DNA of 64,000 nt from Ammoniphilus sp. CFH 90114 (GTDB lineage Bacteria; Bacillota; Bacilli; Aneurinibacillales; RAOX-1). The stretch is from NCBI RefSeq assembly GCF_004123195.1, contig NZ_SDLI01000002.1, positions 267 to 64,266 on the forward strand, written 5' to 3'. Positions 8,747 to 14,942 of this stretch are shown here, piece by piece (position 1 is the first letter of the stretch; the number at the start of each line of letters is the position of its first letter). Below the pieces are notes generated by a model. The model did no database searches and was not told the DNA's origin. It saw only the letters and a list, made by a program, of their open reading frames with translations. A program made the translations under genes and the position numbers.

Positions 8747-9478
8747 ATGAAAGTTTCCTTATTCATCACCTGTCTAGCGGATGTTTTTTATCCACAGGTA
8801 GGGATGAGTGTCATTGAAGTCTTAAGAAGATATGGGGTTGAAGTGGATTTTCCAAATCAACAAACCTGTTGTGGTCAACCAGCTTATAACAGTGGATACC
8901 ATTCCGACGCAAAAGACTCAGCTAAACAATTAATTCGTGCATTTGAAAACAGTGAAACGATTGTCACGCCATCTGGTTCGTGTGCGGCTATGATTCGCCA
9001 CTATTATCCAGAATTATTTAAAAATGATGAAGAGTGGTTAAAGAAAGCCAAGAAACTCGCAAGTAACACTTATGAGTTTTCGGAGTTTTTAGTTAACGTT
9101 CTAAAGGTAGAGCTTAAAGATGTGGAGTATACAGCCAAGGCAACCTACCATCAGTCTTGTCATATGAGCCGTGGTATTGGAATCGTACAAGAGCCCAAGC
9201 TTCTCCTTGAACAAGTGGAAGGTCTCCAAGTAGAGGAGCTGCCTTACTGTAACGACTGCTGTGGTTTCGGGGGTACATTCGCTGCTAAGATGAGCGATAT
9301 TTCGGAGAAGATGGTGGATGAAAAAGTAAAACATATCGAGTCAACTGGGGCCGAAGTATTAATTGGTTCTGATCTTGGATGTCTAATGAATATCGGTGGA
9401 AGACTGCGCCGTACAGGCAAGGACATCTCAGTTTTACATGTAGCAGAAGTTCTAGCGAAAGGAGGAGAAGGGAAATGA
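8747..9478 (+). CDS. lutA: L-lactate utilisation protein LutA (Fe-S, CCG domains)
   Basis: LutA is a subunit of the LutABC iron-sulfur complex that oxidises L-lactate to pyruvate. Both cysteine-rich CCG-type motifs are present: CCGQPAYNSGY near residue 43 and DCCGFGGTFA near residue 169, with further Cys at CHMSRG. The length (243 aa) is normal. The last codon overlaps the lutB start (ATGA), so expression is coupled. No LutR regulator or LutP permease is encoded nearby. Confidence 0.93.
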   Translation: MKVSLFITCLADVFYPQVGMSVIEVLRRYGVEVDFPNQQTCCGQPAYNSGYHSDAKDSAKQLIRAFENSETIVTPSGSCAAMIRHYYPELFKNDEEWLKKAKKLASNTYEFSEFLVNVLKVELKDVEYTAKATYHQSCHMSRGIGIVQEPKLLLEQVEGLQVEELPYCNDCCGFGGTFAAKMSDISEKMVDEKVKHIESTGAEVLIGSDLGCLMNIGGRLRRTGKDISVLHVAEVLAKGGEGK

Positions 9479-10890
9479 GTGCTCATCCTTTAACCTTTAA
9501 TCAACGCGTGGATAAAGCCATTGATGATCCCGTTCTAAAGAAAGCTGTTCCATTTGCTCAAGATCGGTTACGTGGTGGCCGCAACCAAGCGGTTGAGCTT
9601 CTCGGAAATGTAGAAGAATGGCGTGAACGTGCCTCAGCGATCCGCCGTCATACTATAGAAAACTTGGATAGTTACCTAGAACAACTAGCAGAGAATGTCC
9701 GGAAAAATGGAGGACACGTCCATTTTGCAGAAACCGCCGATGATGCCATTCAAGTAGTAACCCAGATTGCCCGAGAAAAAGGGGCTAAATCGATCATAAA
9801 ATCCAAATCCATGGTCTCGGAAGAAATTCATCTCAACAAATACTTAGAGGAAATGGATATTAAGGTTATTGAATCTGATTTAGGGGAATACATCATCCAA
9901 TTGGCTAACGAAACGCCATCTCATATCATTGCACCCGCGATTCATAAAACGAGAAAAGAGATATCTGAGTTGTTTTCAGAGGTAGCGGGAAGAAAGCTCT
10001 CGGAGGAAACGACTGAGCTCTGTCAATTTGCCCGTGAAACTTTACGAGAGGAGTTTTTGCAAGCTGATATTGGGATTTCCGGTTGTAACTTTGCCGTTGC
10101 GGAATCAGGATCAGTCGTGCTGGTAAGTAATGAGGGGAATGCACGCTTGACAACCACTTTACCTAAGGTCCACATTGCTATTATGGGAATGGAGAGACTT
10201 GTCCCTACGTGGGAGGAGTTAGATATTGTCATTTCCATGCTGACGCGGAGTGCAACAGGACAGAAGATTAGTGTTTATGTTACAGCAATTAACTCTGCCC
10301 GACAATTGGAGGATCTGGATGGACCCGAAGAATTTCATTTGGTCATTCTCGATAATGGGAGATCCGACAGCCTAGGAACCGCGTACCAAGAGGTTCTTAA
10401 ATGCATACGATGTAGTGCGTGTCTTAATGTATGTCCTGTTTATCGGCATATTGGTGGACATGCTTATGGTGGAGTCTACAGCGGTCCTATTGGTGCAGTT
10501 CTAACCCCTCTATTGGAAGGGTATGAGGGATGGAAGGAACTACCTCATGCTTCGAGTTTATGTGGAGCGTGTACAGAAGTCTGCCCGGTGAAAATCCCTC
10601 TACATGACTTGCTTATTGAACATCGAAAGGATCAAGTAGAAAAAGGAATGGCTCCGCTATCTGAGAAGCTGGCATTTAAGGGTTTTGGGTTTGCTACTAG
10701 TCACCCGTCGGTTTATGATTTAGCTGTTAATATGGCTCATAAAGGGATGGGGATTTTTAGTAAAGATGATGTGATTACACAAGGACCAGGGATGATGAAA
10801 GGTTGGACCGATGTCCGTGACCTTCCGAGACCAGCTAAACAATCCTTCCGAGATTGGTGGGAAAAAGAAGGAAGGAGGACTGAAAATTAA
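9475..10890 (+). CDS. lutB: L-lactate utilisation protein LutB (LUD plus ferredoxin-like domain)
   Basis: LutB is the central subunit of the lactate oxidation complex. A LUD domain fills the N-terminal ~290 residues, followed by two 4Fe-4S motifs, CIRCSACLNVCP near residue 310 and CGACTEVCP near residue 362. The reading frame stays open further upstream inside lutA, but the ATG at 9475 overlapping the lutA stop, with GGAGGAGAAGG before it, is the natural start (471 aa). lutC overlaps the stop by one base. Confidence 0.94.
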   Translation: MSAHPLTFNQRVDKAIDDPVLKKAVPFAQDRLRGGRNQAVELLGNVEEWRERASAIRRHTIENLDSYLEQLAENVRKNGGHVHFAETADDAIQVVTQIAREKGAKSIIKSKSMVSEEIHLNKYLEEMDIKVIESDLGEYIIQLANETPSHIIAPAIHKTRKEISELFSEVAGRKLSEETTELCQFARETLREEFLQADIGISGCNFAVAESGSVVLVSNEGNARLTTTLPKVHIAIMGMERLVPTWEELDIVISMLTRSATGQKISVYVTAINSARQLEDLDGPEEFHLVILDNGRSDSLGTAYQEVLKCIRCSACLNVCPVYRHIGGHAYGGVYSGPIGAVLTPLLEGYEGWKELPHASSLCGACTEVCPVKIPLHDLLIEHRKDQVEKGMAPLSEKLAFKGFGFATSHPSVYDLAVNMAHKGMGIFSKDDVITQGPGMMKGWTDVRDLPRPAKQSFRDWWEKEGRRTEN

Positions 10891-11576
10891 TGCAAAAGCA
10901 AGAGGTCTTCTTAAATAAATTGGCAAGCAAGCTGGGGCGGGATCGACGTTCTGGGGTGACTCCTCCAAAGTGGGGGGAGCATCCGGGGGTCCGTCTTTAT
11001 GAGGGGAAGACGAAGGAAGAGTTAATTCAACAGTTTATTGATAATTTGAACGCTCTAAATACGGAAGTCGACCGTATCAAGGTAGAAGATGTACCTGCTG
11101 CTTTAGAAAAAGTGATAAGGAAATTTGAGGTCAATTCATGTATTCAATGGGATGACGAACGCTTAGACCCTTTGAATTTGCCTTCCTTTTTCATCTCAAA
11201 AGGGGTACAGCATTTAACATGGAATAAGTCTTCTGGTGAGGAAACGTTGAGGCACTCTGCGGCAACTATGGATCTAGGGATTACTTACGCCGATCTAGGA
11301 CTTGCCGAAACAGGTACAGTTATGTTATTTAATGGGGGAGGACGAGGTCGTTCTGTGAGCTTGCTTCCACCTGTATTTCTCTGTATCTTATCAGAAGATA
11401 CTATCGTCCCCCGCCTAACCCAAGCGGTCCAGCACATTAAAGCTAAAGCTCCAGAGGGCCTGCCAGCTTGTATTAACTTTATCACTGGTCCAAGCCGAAC
11501 AGGTGATATTGAAATGGATCTAGCCTTAGGCGTTCACGGACCTGGGAAAGTACATGTTATCTTGTTAAATAACTAA
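10890..11576 (+). CDS. lutC: L-lactate utilisation protein LutC (LUD domain)
   Basis: LutC is the third Lut subunit, a stand-alone LUD domain protein of 228 aa. Family motifs include the GLAETGTVMLF segment and the C-terminal TGPSRTGDIEMDLALGVHGP block, typical of LutC/YkgG. The start overlaps the lutB stop (TAATG). A terminator follows directly, so lutC closes the moaC-moaB-X-lutABC string of same-strand genes. Confidence 0.93.
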   Translation: MQKQEVFLNKLASKLGRDRRSGVTPPKWGEHPGVRLYEGKTKEELIQQFIDNLNALNTEVDRIKVEDVPAALEKVIRKFEVNSCIQWDDERLDPLNLPSFFISKGVQHLTWNKSSGEETLRHSAATMDLGITYADLGLAETGTVMLFNGGGRGRSVSLLPPVFLCILSEDTIVPRLTQAVQHIKAKAPEGLPACINFITGPSRTGDIEMDLALGVHGPGKVHVILLNN

Positions 11577-11581
11577 TAACG

Positions 11582-11616
11582 AAAGAGGAGCTTATTAAAA
11601 GTTCCTCTTTTTTTTT
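11582..11616 (+). terminator. Terminator of lutABC
   Basis: AAAGAGGA pairs with TCCTCTTT and is followed by nine T, 6 bp after the lutC stop. Confidence 0.88.
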
Positions 11617-11708
11617 CGGAATGGAATTCCACATTTTGTTCAATACTAAGGTTAAGAACTTGTAAATAGGCAGAAACAAAAGAATTTAAAAATCATTCTC
11701 AACAAGGG

Positions 11709-11738
11709 TTGACGAAAGCATGCAATTAGTTGTAAAAT
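11709..11738 (+). promoter_or_regulatory. Sigma-A promoter in front of the Fur-box-like site
   Basis: TTGACG (11709-11714), 18 bp, TAAAAT (11733-11738). The putative operator begins 6 bp downstream, which is the usual placement for repression of transcription initiation. Confidence 0.65.
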
Positions 11739-11743
11739 GATAC

Positions 11744-11780
11744 TGAGAATTGGTATCATTGATAACGAGGATAATTCTCA
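11744..11780 (+). promoter_or_regulatory. Fur-box-like operator
   Basis: TGAGAATTGGTATCA (11744-11758) matches the Bacillus Fur 7-1-7 consensus TGATAATNATTATCA at 12 of 14 informative positions. A second half (GATAATTCTCA, to 11780) makes a larger inverted repeat with perfect TGAGAATT/AATTCTCA arms. It lies between a good promoter and the 11802 gene. PerR or Zur binding cannot be excluded by eye, but Fur is the best fit. Confidence 0.6.
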
Positions 11781-11801
11781 CTTCTAATGAGGGGGATGAA
11801 C

Positions 11802-12275
11802 ATGCTATACCAGGTTAATGGTTTAAAGGACATTCATACAGTTTTAGTAAATGAAAGAAAGATGGGTGGCGCGGTAGAAGCAGAGTTCGTTCGCCTGCGT
11901 TCGGGAGAAGAATTTACGAATGTCGCCGTAACTCATATCGATATGGCTGGTTCTATTATTTATTCCGTCTCCTTCATTACAGAAGAGGGAAAGCGATATA
12001 TCATTCACATTAATGATATCAGTATGATTTCTCAACCTACTCATAAACATATTAAGAGTTTGAACAACTCATTCTATAAGCAATTGAAGACGGATGAGAA
12101 AATTAAATACCTTACAAAGTTATGTCAGCTCAATGAAGACGGCTTCACCAAGCCTGTCCTTCAGGAAGTCTTGCACATTATAGAAGATATTGGTTCTGAC
12201 TCTGCTAAGAAGCATATGGATCTTGATCTCATTCAAGATACTAAAGTAGTTAAGATGGAAAAGCGTGTTTCTTAA
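11802..12275 (+). CDS. Unknown protein behind a Fur-box-like operator
   Basis: I do not recognise this 157 aa protein. It is soluble, without signal peptide or Cys motifs; the first ~80 residues look beta-rich (EFVRLRSGEEFTNVAVTHID), the rest helical and charged. In-frame ATGs exist at 11787 and 11796, but GAGGGGG (11789-11795) fits the ATG at 11802. The operator upstream suggests iron control, and the encapsulin iron-storage genes converge on it from the other strand. Confidence 0.75.
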   Translation: MLYQVNGLKDIHTVLVNERKMGGAVEAEFVRLRSGEEFTNVAVTHIDMAGSIIYSVSFITEEGKRYIIHINDISMISQPTHKHIKSLNNSFYKQLKTDEKIKYLTKLCQLNEDGFTKPVLQEVLHIIEDIGSDSAKKHMDLDLIQDTKVVKMEKRVS

Positions 12276-12296
12276 AAAGTGCTGTATAGTATATCA

Positions 12297-12332
12297 AAAC
12301 CACCGATCTCATGAGTGATCGGTGGTTTTCTT
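12297..12332 (+). terminator. Terminator of the 11802 gene
   Basis: A twelve-pair perfect stem AAACCACCGATC/GATCGGTGGTTT with an eight-base loop, followed by TCTTGTTT. Confidence 0.9.
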
Positions 12333-12344
12333 GTTTACAACTGA

Positions 12345-12376
12345 AATAAAAAAGGAGCGATCGAACATCGCTCCTT
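12345..12376 (-). terminator. Terminator of the encapsulin operon
   Basis: On the minus strand AAGGAGCGAT and ATCGCTCCTT form a ten-pair stem followed by TTTTTATTT, 6 bp after the encapsulin stop. Confidence 0.88.
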
Positions 12377-12381
12377 CGAAA

Positions 12382-13227
12382 TTACTCGTGGTCCTCTAGT
12401 GTACAAATGGCGCTTGGTCTTTTGATTCTAAGGGCCACACACTCATATACACGGAATAAGTGGTTCATTTGCTCATCCCCTAGGAAGGCAGAATCAAAAT
12501 CCTCAGCAATGGCTAAATCTAAATTGTGCTGTCCTGTTGCAACGAGTACTCCAGCATTGCCCTTTATCACTGGGGTTTGATAAACACCGTCGGTGACTAA
12601 TTCCCGAATGTGTTCAATCTCGAGCACATTCGTGCCAGGGTGGACACGGTGTAGTAAAGCATATAATTGAGGCGAAACAGCTAGAGCATAAGGTCCTGTG
12701 TGTCCCATTTGAAGTAATTTATTAATGGCTTCTACAATGTCAGAAAAGGCCTTTCCAGACTCCATCCAATCACTGCGAATATGAGTGAGTCTACCCTTTA
12801 CATTCATTAATCCTGGCAAGTCCATTTCTTCTGATCCATTGAAGATGAGATCATCTTCAAGTCGTGCGCATTGAATGGACGCATTAGCCGCTGGGCCCAT
12901 ATCAATCGGCATGTCCAATGTTTTAGCTTGTTGAATGTCTCTCCAATAAAGCATGAAATCCTTATAAAGAATGGGAATCGTCAGGTTAACCCTTTTAATG
13001 GAGGTAGAAAGCGAGAGTGTATCCCCGCGAAGACTCATACCACCGCTCTGGGACTCTGTATAAATATCGTTGGAAACGCTCTGAACCCCTTGACCTAGGG
13101 GTCCGTAAACATCGATGAAACGTCGGCCAACTAATTGTTTGCGTGCGACATTAACAATCGTTTCGTCAAGTTGTTGCCATTCAGCAGAGGATAATGGTGA
13201 ATCAGGAAATCTGCTTATTTTAGTCAT
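12382..13227 (-). CDS. Encapsulin shell protein (family 1, HK97 fold)
   Basis: This is the shell protein of a protein nanocompartment. The 281 aa sequence follows the family 1 encapsulin pattern: an N-terminal helix (SSAEWQQLDETIVNVARKQL), GRRFIDVYGPLGQG, the central WRDIQQAKTLDMPIDMGPAANA segment, and a C-terminal LAIAEDFDSAFLG...RVYECVALRIKRPSAIC block. The shell is translated from GGGGAGGT 15 bp after the cargo gene, so cargo and shell form an operon. Shells paired with IMEF cargo in other Firmicutes are large and store iron; the size here is inference. Confidence 0.93.
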   Translation of the reverse strand: MTKISRFPDSPLSSAEWQQLDETIVNVARKQLVGRRFIDVYGPLGQGVQSVSNDIYTESQSGGMSLRGDTLSLSTSIKRVNLTIPILYKDFMLYWRDIQQAKTLDMPIDMGPAANASIQCARLEDDLIFNGSEEMDLPGLMNVKGRLTHIRSDWMESGKAFSDIVEAINKLLQMGHTGPYALAVSPQLYALLHRVHPGTNVLEIEHIRELVTDGVYQTPVIKGNAGVLVATGQHNLDLAIAEDFDSAFLGDEQMNHLFRVYECVALRIKRPSAICTLEDHE

Positions 13228-13242
13228 TGCTTGTACCTCCCC

Positions 13243-13782
13243 TTATTTGTTTCTAAGACTGCCTACAGTCAGGCGCTTTTCCTGTTGCTTACTTGTTGTC
13301 TCAGGTTGAGACGATTTAGAAGAACTAGAACCTACATTCGAGAAGGCTTCTACTGGAGAAACATCCAGAAATTTATTATTGAGTTCTGTGACTAGTTCTT
13401 TTACTGTCAGATAATCTGTTTGGGTACTTTCTCGCATAGACTTCAGTAAGCTATGTCGTTCTTCATCCTTAAACTCAAACATCGCTAGATCTAGATGTTC
13501 ACGGAAATTGTGAAGTCCGAATTTTTCAAGGCTGAGTTCCTGAAGAAGTTGGACAAGCTGACGATTACTCAGCTCTTCTTCTAGTGAATGCTTAAGCATA
13601 GGCAATAATACATCCAATCGCTCTAGTCGCTGTTCTTCTTCCTCAAGAATGTGGTGGAAGTACAGTCGTTCATGTTCATCCTTCGCATTGTCAACAACGG
13701 GTTGAAGCATACTATTGAATACTTCAATGTCCTGTTTTGTCCGGGAAAAGATGGTAAGCAATTGTGAGAAGGCTTGGTTCAT
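13243..13782 (-). CDS. IMEF-type encapsulin cargo (iron-mineralising ferroxidase)
   Basis: This cargo protein is predicted to oxidise and mineralise iron inside the encapsulin. Residues 1-130 form a helical bundle with Glu/His-rich helices (DEHERLYFHHILEEEEQRLERL) as expected for a ferroxidase. A Ser/Gln/Lys-rich linker (about 145-167) leads to the C-terminal peptide LTVGSLRNK, which matches the encapsulation tag of IMEF (Iron-Mineralizing Encapsulin-associated Firmicute) cargo. The shell gene follows 15 bp downstream. The ferredoxin often found in IMEF operons is not seen here. Confidence 0.9.
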   Translation of the reverse strand: MNQAFSQLLTIFSRTKQDIEVFNSMLQPVVDNAKDEHERLYFHHILEEEEQRLERLDVLLPMLKHSLEEELSNRQLVQLLQELSLEKFGLHNFREHLDLAMFEFKDEERHSLLKSMRESTQTDYLTVKELVTELNNKFLDVSPVEAFSNVGSSSSKSSQPETTSKQQEKRLTVGSLRNK

Positions 13783-13957
13783 ATAATCCCTCCTTTTTTA
13801 TGAATATGTAGTTCTTGTATGTATGAGGAAACAGGTATAGTATTTACTCTGATCCCATTATTCATAAATTATAACATAAATAAGGGTTAGGAAGAGGAAT
13901 CATAAAAATGATGAAGCTTTGGCAAAATAGGCGAAGATGATGAAAGGGGGTAGATTT

Positions 13958-14098
13958 ATGGAGAAATATAATCACCTGGATGAAGTCCCCATCGCAAGTC
14001 TTACTCATGAACAATTACAGATCCTACAGAATGCTGAAAATCATTTGAATGAACAGGATCAGGATGTCTATCTTATTGCTTTTAAGAAAAAACAGTGA
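13958..14098 (+). CDS. Small protein of 46 aa
   Basis: The ATG at 13958 follows GAAAGGGGG by 7 nt. The product is acidic and helical (DEVPIASLTHEQLQILQNAE), ends in VYLIAFKKKQ, and has no Cys or membrane segment. The stop codon lies inside the terminator stem that follows. It is divergent from the encapsulin operon and of unknown function; a good SD and matched terminator are the main support. Confidence 0.65.
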   Translation: MEKYNHLDEVPIASLTHEQLQILQNAENHLNEQDQDVYLIAFKKKQ

Positions 14099-14124
14099 GC
14101 ATTCTATTGCTTGCTGTTTTTTGC
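14090..14124 (+). terminator. Terminator overlapping the small gene's stop
   Basis: AAACAGTGAGCA pairs with TGCTTGCTGTTT (two G-T pairs) around a six-base loop and runs into TTTT. Confidence 0.75.
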
Positions 14125-14160
14125 TTACACAAAGTTCTATGAAACTGTTTTAACTTACTT

Positions 14161-14189
14161 TTTACAATCCCTTAAAAATCAAGTATACT
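14161..14189 (+). promoter_or_regulatory. Promoter of the hxlR-type gene
   Basis: TTTACA (14161-14166), 17 bp, TATACT (14184-14189), 33 bp before the ATG. Confidence 0.6.
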
Positions 14190-14221
14190 CATTGGTAAGA
14201 ACTGATCAAGGGGGCGTACCC

Positions 14222-14530
14222 ATGAACTATTCGTCAATGTGCCCACGATATGAAGCAGCAATGGAATTACTAGGGAAGAAATGGACAGGTCTTATTATCC
14301 GCGTGCTGTTAGGTGGTCCAAGAAGATTTAAAGAAATAAAGGAACAGATACCGGAGATGAGCGACCGGGTGCTCTCAGAACGCATGAAGGAGCTAGAGGA
14401 CGCACAGATTCTCACAAGAAAGGTTTATCCAGAAACTCCTGTCAGAATTGAATATGAACTCACTCCCAAAGGGAAAAGCTTAGAACCTGTCATTCAAGCT
14501 ATTCAATATTGGGGAGAGCAATGGATGTAG
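14222..14530 (+). CDS. HxlR-family winged-helix regulator
   Basis: This 102 aa DNA-binding protein of the HxlR (DUF24) family shows the typical core: CPRYEAAMELLGKKWTGLII, then FKEIKEQIPEMSDRVLSERM (recognition helix) and the wing ending YELTPKGKSLEPVIQAIQYWG. The N-terminal Cys (residue 7) is the position that senses electrophiles or thiol stress in relatives such as HxlR/YodB. The ATG at 14222 has AAGGGGG 7 nt upstream. Its target is unclear, since no obvious partner gene is adjacent. Confidence 0.9.
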   Translation: MNYSSMCPRYEAAMELLGKKWTGLIIRVLLGGPRRFKEIKEQIPEMSDRVLSERMKELEDAQILTRKVYPETPVRIEYELTPKGKSLEPVIQAIQYWGEQWM

Positions 14531-14558
14531 CACAATCTGTAGAGGATTGTGCTTTCTT
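14529..14558 (+). terminator. Terminator of the hxlR-type gene
   Basis: AGCACAATC/GATTGTGCT stem followed by TTCTTGTTG, overlapping the stop codon. Confidence 0.8.
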
Positions 14559-14657
14559 GTTGTATTTTATAGAAAAATGTCGACAAGTCTGAATTGATTG
14601 AATTTAGGCCCTTGTGATAAAATGTTTATTACAATATGTGGAAGGGGGCCTAGGTTC

Positions 14658-14789
14658 ATGAAAAAGTTTAAGTGGTTTGAAGTGAAAAAATCGAAATTTC
14701 ATGATTATCCTCGTGAAGCTCGTTACATTGTAACGACTTATAAATTTTTAGGTATCCCTATCCATAAATACTACACAAGATGGGATTAG
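14658..14789 (+). CDS. Small basic protein of 43 aa
   Basis: The ATG at 14658 follows GGAAGGGGG. The product is very basic and aromatic-rich (MKKFKWFEVKKSKFHDYP ... FLGIPIHKYYTRWD), without membrane segment or Cys. It has its own terminator, so it is an independent small gene. I do not recognise a family. Confidence 0.65.
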   Translation: MKKFKWFEVKKSKFHDYPREARYIVTTYKFLGIPIHKYYTRWD

Positions 14790-14817
14790 AACATTACCTA
14801 TACCGAACAATATAAGC

Positions 14818-14858
14818 GAATGTGCCTGGATGGTTTTCAGGCGCATTCTTTTTTTTTC
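14818..14858 (+). terminator. Terminator before the SLH protein gene
   Basis: GAATGTGCCTG pairs with CAGGCGCATTC (one G-T) and is followed by TTTTTTTTTC. Confidence 0.9.
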
Positions 14859-14942
14859 TTAATTCGACACCCAGAAAACTCTCTCCTCAGTCGAAAAATA
14901 TGGTAACAAATACAAATGGTGTTATTATGAGGAGGAATTGAC

